Origin: Actinoplanes sp. M2I2
Lineage (GTDB): Bacteria; Actinomycetota; Actinomycetes; Mycobacteriales; Micromonosporaceae
Assembly (NCBI RefSeq): GCF_023544445.1
Contig: NZ_JALPVJ010000005.1
Location: forward strand, 248,001-312,000
Direction of reading: 5' to 3'
Length of the DNA: 64,000 nt
The notes beneath the pieces are model-generated. The model was not told the origin of the DNA. It did no database searches and worked only from the letters and a program-made list of their open reading frames with translations. Of this stretch, positions 7,260 through 14,443 are shown piece after piece; position 1 is the stretch's first letter; each line of letters begins with the position of its first letter. Position numbers and translations under genes: made by a program.

Positions 7260-7815
7260 GCTCGCCGAGGTAGTCGTCGAGCTGCCCGACCATCTCGTCC
7301 GGGGTGAGGTGCCCGGCGAGCACGTGGACGCTCAGCCCGTCGACCAGGGCGTGCAGCCGGCGCGCGGTGGTCTCGGCGTCGCCGCCGGGCGTCAGGTGCT
7401 CGGCGAGGCGCCGGCACAACTCGTACATCTGGGTGAATTGAAGCCGGTGCACGCGGGCCAGGGCGGGGTCGCCGAGCCCGAGCGCGAGGAACGAGAACGC
7501 GATCGTCGCCTCGGCGTGCCGGCGCTCGTCGACCGGCATGGTCTCCAGCAGGACGGCCCGCACCCCCTCCCGTACGCCGGAGGGCACCGCCATGGTCGTG
7601 ATGCGCGCGGTGACCTGCTCGATGACCTGCTCACAGGCGAAGGCGAGCAGTTCGCCGCGGGTGGCGAAGTAGTGCCGGAGCGCGCCCGACGACCAGCCCG
7701 ACTCGGCGGCCACGGACCGGATCGAGAGCTCGGCCACGCCGTCGCGGGCGATGACCCGGCCGACCGCGGTGGCGATCTCCTGGCGACGGACCTCATGGTC
7801 GACGATCTTCGGCAC
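7249..7815 (-). CDS. TetR/AcrR family transcriptional regulator
   Basis: The 188 residues carry an N-terminal TetR helix-turn-helix (RRQEIATAVGRVIARDGVAE, then SIRSVAAESGWSSGALRHYF at about 30-50). A helical ligand domain of the BetI-like C-terminal type follows. GTG 7815 is the first sensible start; the frame is open further but that part mirrors the opposite strand. It is divergent from the small membrane protein at 7875, its most likely target along with itself. No clear palindrome was seen in the 60-bp gap. Confidence 0.82.
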   Translation of the reverse strand: MPKIVDHEVRRQEIATAVGRVIARDGVAELSIRSVAAESGWSSGALRHYFATRGELLAFACEQVIEQVTARITTMAVPSGVREGVRAVLLETMPVDERRHAEATIAFSFLALGLGDPALARVHRLQFTQMYELCRRLAEHLTPGGDAETTARRLHALVDGLSVHVLAGHLTPDEMVGQLDDYLGELTA

Positions 7816-7874
7816 ACCTGCGGCGCGGCGGCGAGGCCGACCTGGGCCACGCGCTCGCCGCGGTCTACCTCGGC

Positions 7875-8204
7875 GTGTCGGTCGCCTTCGGCCATCGCAT
7901 GCTGAGCTGGGCCGACCGGCGGTTCGCGCACCACTTCGCCGACGGGCCACCACCGGCCAAGGCGCCCCCGAAAAGCACCCGCGAGCGCATGGTCCACGAG
8001 CGCCGCATGTGGCTGCGGCACCTCCTGGCGTACGGGATCGCGGGTCTGATCCTGCTTCTGTTCTCGGCGCTGATCGGCGACGCCGACCGCACGGCTCAGC
8101 TGTGGAACGTCTTCCGTCTGTGGAGCCTCGTGATCGTCATCGACGGCGTGGTGGCGCTCAGCTACACCACCCGGCGGCCCATCTCGTCGGCGAACGACCG
8201 CTGA
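7875..8204 (+). CDS. Small two-helix membrane protein
   Basis: This 109-residue protein has a basic N-terminal half (ADRRFAHHFADGPPPAKAPPK) and two hydrophobic segments, HLLAYGIAGLILLLFSALIG near 47-66 and LWSLVIVIDGVVALSYT near 82-98. No family is recognised. The same frame stays open and protein-like upstream of GTG 7875 (DLGHALAAVYLGVSV), so either the real start overlaps the divergent TetR gene or the 5' end of a longer gene has been lost. Its 3' end overlaps the convergent VOC gene by 43 bp. Confidence 0.5.
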   Translation: MSVAFGHRMLSWADRRFAHHFADGPPPAKAPPKSTRERMVHERRMWLRHLLAYGIAGLILLLFSALIGDADRTAQLWNVFRLWSLVIVIDGVVALSYTTRRPISSANDR

Positions 8205-8638
8205 GCGTTCCGCATGATCTCCCGCTCCTCCGCGTCGTCGAAAGCGCCGAGATCGGGCTCGGCGAGATGCGTCTGCACCCACCAGATGTTGCCCACCGGG
8301 TCACGCAGGCGGCCGCCCCGGTCACCCACGATGCGGGACGTGAAGATCGGGGTGACGACGGTCGCCCCGGCCGCGGTCGCCCGGGCGAACACGCCGTCGA
8401 CATCGTCGACATAGACGCTCAGCAGAGCCGGCAGATCCGGCCAGCCCGGGTCGGCGTCGAAGGCCATCACGATCGAGTCGCCGATCCGCACCTCGGCGTG
8501 ACCGATCGTGCCGTCGGGGTTCACCACCTTTTGCGGCGGCTCGGTCCGGAAGGTCGCCTCCACGAAAGCGAGGAACCGTTCCGCACCCTTGGCGGCCACG
8601 TAGGGAGTGACCGTGTGCTTACCGTCAGGGATCGTCAT
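8162..8638 (-). CDS. VOC superfamily (PhnB-like glyoxalase fold) protein
   Basis: The 158 residues show the paired beta-alpha-beta-beta-beta modules of the vicinal oxygen chelate fold in the PhnB-like arrangement. TVTPYVAAKGAERFLAFVEA comes first, then IGHAEVRIGDSIVMAFDA, LLSVYVDDVDGVFARATAAG, and the closing GDRGGRLRDPVGNIWWVQTH. This last segment carries the D-P-x-G-N-x-W typical of the group. Members range from metal enzymes to binding proteins, so the reaction cannot be assigned. ATG 8638 is the first start. Confidence 0.8.
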   Translation of the reverse strand: MTIPDGKHTVTPYVAAKGAERFLAFVEATFRTEPPQKVVNPDGTIGHAEVRIGDSIVMAFDADPGWPDLPALLSVYVDDVDGVFARATAAGATVVTPIFTSRIVGDRGGRLRDPVGNIWWVQTHLAEPDLGAFDDAEEREIMRNAQRSFADEMGRRVV

Positions 8639-8743
8639 GCGTCCATCGTCCCCGCCATTGCGGCCACTTTCTGACCGCTCACCATGAGTGGTTGCCTTCC
8701 CGGTTCCGGTACGCCAGGGTGTTCCGAGCAACTGACGAAAGGG

Positions 8744-9436
8744 ATGCTCGTGAATGGGCTCTTGAGCCGCGTAGGTGTGCGCGCCCTGTCCGTCGGCGTA
8801 CTGGCCGCAGGCCTGTTCGCCGGTGTCCAGATGGGTCAGGATCACGGCGACGAGCCGGTCGGCGTGGCCCTGGCGAGCGCCGCCCAGGCCGACCTCGACA
8901 TGCAGTTGCTGAAACAGCACGAGGCCCAGCACGCCGTGGCCCGCGCCTGGAAGCGTGAGGCCGAGGGCAACGCCGCCGCCAAGGCCGCCGCCGCCGCGAA
9001 GACCGCCGCCGGCCGGGCTCACAAGCTGGAGAAGGCCGTCGTCGCCGACAAGAAGGCGGCCGAGGAGCGCAAGAAGGAAGAGGAGTCCGGTCCGAAGGCC
9101 TACGAGGGCCCGATCCCGTCCTCCTGCAACGAATACTCCGGGAGCCGCGAGATCGGCTGCGCCCTGATGCTCGCCAAGGGCTTCCCGATCGCCGAGTTCC
9201 CCTGCCTCGACCAGCTGTGGAAGCACGAGAGCGGCTGGAACTACCGGGCGGAGAACAAGAGCTCCGGCGCCTACGGCATCCCGCAGGCGCTGCCGGGCCG
9301 CAAGATGGCGTCGGCCGGCTCCGACTGGAAGACCAGCCCGGCGACGCAGATCAAGTGGGGCCTGGGCTACGTCAAGGGCCGCTACGACACACCCTGCGGC
9401 GCCTGGAGCTACTTCCAGAACAACGGGCACTACTAA
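8744..9436 (+). CDS. Secreted lytic transglycosylase / Apf-like peptidoglycan hydrolase
   Basis: This 230-residue secreted protein starts with a basic-hydrophobic signal segment (SRVGVRALSVGVLAAGLFAG, ~7-26). A long Ala/Lys/Glu-rich helix follows at about 48-125 (AAAKAAAAAKTAAGRAHKLE). The C-terminal ~75 residues are a lysozyme-like domain, with LWKHESGWNYRAENKSSGAY holding the catalytic-type Glu, then GIPQALPGRKMASAG and GLGYVKGRYDTPCGAW. This resembles aggregation-promoting-factor and SLT domains that cut peptidoglycan glycan strands. GAAAGGG precedes ATG 8744; GTG 8750 is an alternative start. Confidence 0.85.
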   Translation: MLVNGLLSRVGVRALSVGVLAAGLFAGVQMGQDHGDEPVGVALASAAQADLDMQLLKQHEAQHAVARAWKREAEGNAAAKAAAAAKTAAGRAHKLEKAVVADKKAAEERKKEEESGPKAYEGPIPSSCNEYSGSREIGCALMLAKGFPIAEFPCLDQLWKHESGWNYRAENKSSGAYGIPQALPGRKMASAGSDWKTSPATQIKWGLGYVKGRYDTPCGAWSYFQNNGHY

Positions 9437-9524
9437 GTCTTCTTGCGCTCCTCCTGTTTGCGTCTTCTTGTGTTTTTCTTGTTTGCGATCCAAACTGATT
9501 GCAACTGCACACAGGAGGCGTGAG

Positions 9525-10268
9525 ATGGCTGAGTTCGCACGCGACCGCGAGACCGGGCACCCCGAGCAGCTGCTGGCCGACCTCACGCGCATACGGGGAG
9601 CCGTTCGTCGTGACCGGCAGGCGAGCGCGTTCCCCTTGCTGGTCTTCGGGGTGCTGACGCTCGCCTCGACGCCGCTCTACCTCGACCCCGTCGGCCCGGA
9701 CGAGCTGAGGGCCTCGCACGGGGACCCGGCGCTCGCCGGACTCGGCGGCGACCTGCTTCAGCACTCCGGGGCCATCGGCTGGTACTGGCTCGCCGCCCTG
9801 CTGGCCGGCTACCTCGGCACGCTGGTGTGGTATCGCCGGCACGCGCTCAAGGTGGGGGTGCAGACCCGTACCCGGAACTACCTGACCGCCGGGGTTCTCG
9901 GAGTGCTCGGCGGGCTGGCGCTCGGCCCGGTCCTCAACTGGCTGGCCATCGGCACCTCGGCGACGGTCTCGGACATCGTCCGGCCGGCCCTTCGCCCGGT
10001 CTACGCGCTGCTCTTCCTCGGGCTCGTCCCGATCCTGGTGATCGCCGTCGGCCTGCTGGTCCTGGCCCGGCTGGAACGCAGCCGCCTGCTCGCCGTGACC
10101 GGAGGGCTGCTGATCGCGCTCCTGGCGGTGGCTCCGGTGTATGTCAACACCGTGCCGTTCGGCGACGACACGAGCTTCGGATATGTTCCGACTGTGCTCC
10201 TGCCCGCCCTTGTCCTGCTCGTCGGCGGCGTCGTCGCCACAGTACGGGCCCGCCGAACCCGCGCATGA
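9525..10268 (+). CDS. Multi-pass membrane protein, coupled to winged-helix regulator
   Basis: The 247 residues contain a cytoplasmic N-terminus (LLADLTRIRGAVRRDRQ) and about five to six hydrophobic spans, at about 37-52, 84-103, 124-142, 159-181, 187-206 and 216-238. No catalytic motif is visible and the function is unknown. AGGAGG lies just before the ATG. The stop overlaps the start of the next gene (ATGA). Membrane protein plus small winged-helix regulator pairs of this kind are common in actinobacteria and probably form a self-contained regulatory unit. Confidence 0.75.
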   Translation: MAEFARDRETGHPEQLLADLTRIRGAVRRDRQASAFPLLVFGVLTLASTPLYLDPVGPDELRASHGDPALAGLGGDLLQHSGAIGWYWLAALLAGYLGTLVWYRRHALKVGVQTRTRNYLTAGVLGVLGGLALGPVLNWLAIGTSATVSDIVRPALRPVYALLFLGLVPILVIAVGLLVLARLERSRLLAVTGGLLIALLAVAPVYVNTVPFGDDTSFGYVPTVLLPALVLLVGGVVATVRARRTRA

Positions 10269-10720
10269 CCACGCCACCCGACTCGTCCGACGTGAAGGGC
10301 GCGGACCCGCCGCCGCACCCGACGCAGGCCCTCGACGACACCGTCCACCAGCGACATCGTCTCGGCGTCCTGACCATCACGGCGGAAGCCGAGCGGGTCG
10401 AGTTCACCTATCTGCGCGACATGCTGAGCCTGACCGGAGGCAACCTCTCCCGCCATCTCGCGGTCCTCGAGGGCGCCGGCCTGATCGACGTGACCAAGGG
10501 ATACGAGGGCCGCCGGCCGCGCACCTGGATCGCCATCACGCCGGCCGGCCGCACGGCCCTGGCCGCCGAATTGGGAGCGCTGGAAGCACTGGTCCTCCGC
10601 CACCGCCGAAGCTCGCAGGGGGCCGGCCGGGGAAGCCTCGCCGGCCAGGTCGAGACGACCGAGAACTGGGACTCGCCGGACGTGAACGACGGCATCGCTG
10701 AGGATTTCGGACTCACTTGA
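10265..10720 (+). CDS. Winged-helix DNA-binding regulator (MarR/ArsR-like, PF13601 type)
   Basis: The 151 residues include one compact winged helix. Preceding helices are HQRHRLGVLTITAEAERVEF, the recognition region is MLSLTGGNLSRHLAVLEGAG, and the wing is IDVTKGYEGRRPRTWIAITP followed by AGRTALAAELGALEAL. This arrangement is the winged-helix DNA-binding family often paired with a membrane protein. The 4-nt overlap with the upstream membrane-protein gene argues that the two are expressed together and that this protein controls the operon. A low-complexity tail of ~35 residues follows. Confidence 0.8.
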   Translation: MTTPPDSSDVKGADPPPHPTQALDDTVHQRHRLGVLTITAEAERVEFTYLRDMLSLTGGNLSRHLAVLEGAGLIDVTKGYEGRRPRTWIAITPAGRTALAAELGALEALVLRHRRSSQGAGRGSLAGQVETTENWDSPDVNDGIAEDFGLT

Positions 10721-11020
10721 TGCGCCCGTTCCTCGATTTTTTCTTCGCTCGTCACCACGCCGAAAGGGCACGGCCGGGGTGGGCGATGCCGCTTCCTTTT
10801 GGCGTGCTGAACCGCGGCCGATATCGGGTGGCGGGGCGGCTCTTCGCCTGGATATCGTGACGAGGCCCGGCCGCGGGACTCCGGTACGACTTCCGAAACC
10901 CGCATCTGCAGCGATTCTTCGCCGTTCGTGCCCCCATTCCCCGGCCGGCCCCATCTATCGGCAGAGAGTTGGTCGGCGGTCGTGTCCCAGGCGGATCGAG
11001 TGGCCTGCGAGGACGTCATC
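10721..11020. other. Intergenic region upstream of the vWA gene
   Basis: About 300 bp separate the winged-helix gene from the ATG I chose for the vWA gene. I see no RNA gene, strong terminator or clear palindrome. The vWA frame is open from GTG 10928, so the last ~90 bp could be coding if an upstream start is used. Confidence 0.4.
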
Positions 11021-12418
11021 ATGTTCGTCAACGCCGCCGTCGCCTCGACCGCTCAGCGCGAGTTCCACTCCGGCGCCGCCGAGCAGCGCTTCTCGCTGGG
11101 CTTCCTGCACGAGTACGTGCTCGGCAACTACCGCGATCTGTACGCCGCGACGCTCGCCCTGAACATCAACGATCTGAACGCGGCCACCATCGTGATCAAC
11201 CTGCTCCGTACGGCGCGGGACGCGACCGCCGGGCAGCGGGCGGTGGAGGGCCGGCTGATCGCGGCACGGCTGCGGGCGTTGCCGCCGCAGCGGGTGTACG
11301 CGGTCTTCGACCGGCTGCGCCGGCTGGGGATCAACAACCGGCGCACCCGGGCAGTGGTGCGGGACTGGGTGGCGGCGCGGCCCGACCCGGCGTTCGACGC
11401 GATCAAGTATCGCCGGGGCCTGTCGGCGGCGGCCCGCCACGCGCATCTGGACCTGCCGGTCGAGGTCGGCACGGCACTGTTCGACTGGCGCCGCGCGAAG
11501 CGCTACACAACGCCGATCCTCGAGACGTGGCGGCGCGCCCACTTCGAGCAGCGAGCGCTGTACGACCTGCCCTACACCGTCGCCGAAGGGCTGGCCGCCC
11601 GCCGCGGCATCGACCGGGCCCGTTTTCTGGCGGGCATCGCGCCCAAGCTGACCGGCGGGGAGCGGCTGCGGCTGCAGGACACCGCCACGCGGCACGGGGT
11701 GGAAGCGATCGGCATGGACCTGGCCACCACGCCGCTGACCCGGCTCGCCGTCTACGCGCTCTCGCTGCCCCGCGCGGCACGGGCCACGCGCCGCGACGAG
11801 CTGACCGTGGCGCTGCGGGCGGCCGCCCGGCGAACGGCGCGCCGCCAGGCGGGCACCTGGGGCCGGGTAGTGGCGGTTCTCGACGACAGCTACTCCGCCG
11901 CCGGCTCCGGCGTGAAGCGGCGCCGGCCACTGGCCGTTGCGCTGGCCACCCACTTCCTGCTGGAGGCCCTCGCCGCCGACTACACCGGCCTGTGGCTGCA
12001 CCACCGCGGCGATCCGCTGCTGGTGCACCCGACCGGCGCGACCGGCCTCGGCGAGCGGATCGTCGACGCCCTCGAGCTCCGTCCCGACCGGCTGGTCGTC
12101 GTCTCCGACGGCTGGGACAACGATCCGCCGGGCCTGGCCGGCGAGGTGCTACGGGTGTGGCACGCCCGCCTCGACCCGGACCGCGCGACGAGCGTCGTGC
12201 ACCTGAACCCGGTCTACGACGCCGGCACCTTCGACGTACGCCGGCTCGGCCCGGGCGTCGCCACGGTCGGCCTCCGCGACGCCGAGGACGCCATCGCCCT
12301 CGTCGAGCTGGCCCGCTTCGCCGTCGGCGGCGCCGGATTCGACGAGCTGCGCGGCCACCTCGCGGCCCGGGTCGAGCAGTTCCTGGAAGCCGTTCCGCAG
12401 CGGGAGGCCACGCCGTGA
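11021..12418 (+). CDS. vWA-domain protein with helical N-terminal region (TROVE/Ro60-like architecture)
   Basis: The protein has 465 residues if it starts at ATG 11021, which has GAGGA 7 nt upstream; GTG 10928 is an alternative. The first ~280 residues are helical and very basic (INNRRTRAVVRDWVAARPDP, ARATRRDELTVALRAAARRT), as in HEAT-like RNA-binding TROVE modules. The C-terminal ~180 residues form a von Willebrand A domain with an intact MIDAS metal site: Asp288-x-Ser290-x-Ser292 (VLDDSYS), Thr341 (GATGL) and Asp363 (VVVSDGWDND). That order is as in Ro60, an RNA-binding quality-control factor, but homology is inferred from architecture only. It is translationally coupled (GTGA) to the next gene. 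Confidence 0.7.
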   Translation: MFVNAAVASTAQREFHSGAAEQRFSLGFLHEYVLGNYRDLYAATLALNINDLNAATIVINLLRTARDATAGQRAVEGRLIAARLRALPPQRVYAVFDRLRRLGINNRRTRAVVRDWVAARPDPAFDAIKYRRGLSAAARHAHLDLPVEVGTALFDWRRAKRYTTPILETWRRAHFEQRALYDLPYTVAEGLAARRGIDRARFLAGIAPKLTGGERLRLQDTATRHGVEAIGMDLATTPLTRLAVYALSLPRAARATRRDELTVALRAAARRTARRQAGTWGRVVAVLDDSYSAAGSGVKRRRPLAVALATHFLLEALAADYTGLWLHHRGDPLLVHPTGATGLGERIVDALELRPDRLVVVSDGWDNDPPGLAGEVLRVWHARLDPDRATSVVHLNPVYDAGTFDVRRLGPGVATVGLRDAEDAIALVELARFAVGGAGFDELRGHLAARVEQFLEAVPQREATP

Positions 12419-13554
12419 CCGCCACCGGTGGGATCGACCTGACCGGGCTGACGGCCGCACCGGCGCAGACGTGGGGAGCGATCCAGCTCGTTCCGCTGCT
12501 GCGCCCGGATCCGATCACCGATCTGCGCCTGCACGCCCGCCTCTACGACACCGAGGACGAGTCGGTGGTGGCGATCGGGGCGCAGAAGGCCTATGTGTCG
12601 CTCATTCCGCATGCCTTCGTGGCAACTTGGACGACCGACGCCACGCCGGTCGCCGCGTACGGCACCCAGCTTCGCGAACCGGCCGGTGCGGACCCCGAGG
12701 GCATGCGGCTGCCGTTCCGCCGGCGGATGGCGCGCCGCGAGGACCGGCAGCGCCTGCGATTCCTGCCGCTGCACCTGGCGCTGGAGGGTTACCTGACCCT
12801 GCAGTTCGGTGGCCCGCCGATCGCCTGGCAGGAGTGGACGCGGCACGCGGTCACCCGCGGCCTGTCCCCACGGGTGGAGGCCAGCTACGCCGGCGCCGCG
12901 GTTGCGGGCCTCGACGACGCGCTACGCCTCTTCGAGATCCACCCCAGCCAGTGCGGTGTGCTGCTCTACGTCGCCGGCGCCCTCGCTGCCGCTTTCGTCG
13001 TCCCCCACCCCGACGACTACCGATCCCTGCACCCCACCCTGCTGAAGGATCTCTACGGCGAGCAGATCTTCCAGTACGCCGCCGCCCTGCCCCCCGACCG
13101 CGGCGATCACAGCGTCCGCCTCGACGACACCCGCGTCACCACCCTGTCCGGCCTGCGCGCCCAGATCAGCCAGGCCCGCGCCGACTGGGCACACGAGCAC
13201 GCCTTCCGTGCCGCAGGACTGCTCGCCGAGGAACATCTGACCTTCACCCCGGTACAGCGCATGGGCCGTTTCGCCCTGACCCGGTTCCTGCCGCCGTTCG
13301 ACCCCACGGTCGAGAACCACATAGGCGAGGCCATCACCGACGACACCGGCCGGCTGGCGTACCTCAAGACCTTCCGCCTGTCCGCCGCTCAGACCCGACG
13401 CGGCCACCTGCTGTCCCAGCTGGGCAAACACGACTGGAACCTGGGCGCCACCGCCGCAACCCTGAAGACCGACCGAGACGGCCTCATCCAGCGCCTGAAC
13501 CGTGCAGGCTTCGGCCACCTCGTGCGCCCAGAACACCAGCGCCCCGAGCCGTAG
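12415..13554 (+). CDS. ARPP-2-like protein with C-terminal Fis-type helix-turn-helix
   Basis: This 379-residue protein begins GIDLTGLTAAPAQTWGAIQL and VPLLRPDPITDLRLHARLYD. From memory that opening resembles the ARPP-2 domain, an uncharacterised family named for association with ADP-ribosylglycohydrolase and phosphatase genes. The last ~50 residues (LLSQLGKHDWNLGATAATLK, then DRDGLIQRLNRAGF) read as a Fis/NtrC-type helix-turn-helix, so it probably binds DNA or RNA. Its GTG start overlaps the vWA gene stop by 4 nt, implying a stoichiometric pair. Function unknown; a stress, conflict or RNA-quality role is inferred from the pairing. Confidence 0.65.
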   Translation: MTATGGIDLTGLTAAPAQTWGAIQLVPLLRPDPITDLRLHARLYDTEDESVVAIGAQKAYVSLIPHAFVATWTTDATPVAAYGTQLREPAGADPEGMRLPFRRRMARREDRQRLRFLPLHLALEGYLTLQFGGPPIAWQEWTRHAVTRGLSPRVEASYAGAAVAGLDDALRLFEIHPSQCGVLLYVAGALAAAFVVPHPDDYRSLHPTLLKDLYGEQIFQYAAALPPDRGDHSVRLDDTRVTTLSGLRAQISQARADWAHEHAFRAAGLLAEEHLTFTPVQRMGRFALTRFLPPFDPTVENHIGEAITDDTGRLAYLKTFRLSAAQTRRGHLLSQLGKHDWNLGATAATLKTDRDGLIQRLNRAGFGHLVRPEHQRPEP

Positions 13555-13599
13555 CCCGACACTCCTCCCAGACCCGAAACGTCACCTGCCGTTGCGGCA

Positions 13600-14217
13600 T
13601 CAACCCCGGAAGATGTCCACCAAGCGTTCGGCTTCTTCTTCCGGCTCTGTCTGCCAGTGCTGGCCCGGTTTGTGGATGTGCAGCGATGCGATGCCGTGCA
13701 AGCCGAACCAGAGGCGCTCGGTGTGGCATGCGGCTTCAGCCCGAGTAATTGTCATCTCCCTGGACGCGTGCCACGCGTACAGCAGATTTTCGACCAGCTC
13801 CGTGACTGCGTGAGACATGTCGCCCAGGCCGGCGTCGTCGCCAAGCTGATCGGCACTCTCGAACAGCAGTTGGTACATACCGGGGTTGGCAAGGCCCCAG
13901 CGCACATATGCGCGGGCAAGGCGGCGTAGCCGGTTACCGGCGTCCTCGCCGGGGTCGTCATCGTGCAGCACAGCCGACTCGAAGACCTCGTACTGGGCGG
14001 TGAGCAACGCCTTGGTCAGCGCGCCCTGGGACGCGAAGTGGCGATAGACGGCAGCGGCTGACACGTCGCAGGCCCTGGCCACCGCCCGCAGCGACGGGAT
14101 CGCCACTGGCCGCGGCCCGGCAGCCAACGCCGCAGCGGCCTGCAACAACTCCCCCCGCAGCTGGTCGCCTTCACGCCGGGTGCGCTTGGCGGCCGACGCT
14201 TCAGGTGCGTGTGTCAC
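13600..14217 (-). CDS. TetR family transcriptional regulator
   Basis: The 205 residues open with a disordered basic tail, then a TetR helix-turn-helix (GELLQAAAALAAGP.., SLRAVARACDVSAAAVYRHF at about 43-62). A C-terminal helical domain of the TetR_C_33-like kind follows (RLARAYVRWGLANPGMYQLL, FGLHGIASLHIHKPG). GTG 14217 has AAAGGGGG about 8 nt upstream. It is divergent from the amidohydrolase gene, and the gap contains three matching palindromic sites, so it very likely represses itself and the amidohydrolase until an inducer binds. Confidence 0.88.
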   Translation of the reverse strand: MTHAPEASAAKRTRREGDQLRGELLQAAAALAAGPRPVAIPSLRAVARACDVSAAAVYRHFASQGALTKALLTAQYEVFESAVLHDDDPGEDAGNRLRRLARAYVRWGLANPGMYQLLFESADQLGDDAGLGDMSHAVTELVENLLYAWHASREMTITRAEAACHTERLWFGLHGIASLHIHKPGQHWQTEPEEEAERLVDIFRG

Positions 14218-14243
14218 CTCTGTCGCCCCCTTTCGCCCGCTCT

Positions 14244-14308
14244 GGTTGACAGGTGTTCACCGCTTGAGGTTAACATGTGCTCACCACGCTAGTGAACGGG
14301 TGTTAACC
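14244..14308. promoter_or_regulatory. Three-site operator region for the divergent TetR regulator
   Basis: Three imperfect palindromes follow GGTKARCANNTGYTMACC: GGTTGACAGGTGTTCACC at 14244-14261, GGTTAACATGTGCTCACC at 14268-14285, and a third (arm TGTTAACC) ending at 14308. The first two are direct copies 24 bp apart, and the second and third face each other around 14288. They fill the space between the TetR start (14217) and the amidohydrolase. Confidence 0.7.
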
Positions 14309-14443
14309 AAAGCGCCCCGAGGAGATCTCCGTGTCGTACAAGCGGCTTCGGAAAGACCGTCCCCTTACCCACCGCTACGCTTGCGGCCCCCCGGTGGAGT
14401 GCAGTGGCCGACGTCCTTCGCAACTGACCTCAAGGGAACAGCC

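Noticed and set aside
8639..8743. c-di-AMP riboswitch upstream of the secreted lysozyme-like gene
   Set aside because: Actinobacterial wall hydrolase genes often have one, but the gap is about 105 bp and I could not identify the conserved core.
10928..11020. Longer N-terminus of the vWA protein
   Set aside because: GTG 10928 lacks a ribosome-binding site, while ATG 11021 has GAGGA at good spacing; kept only as an alternative.
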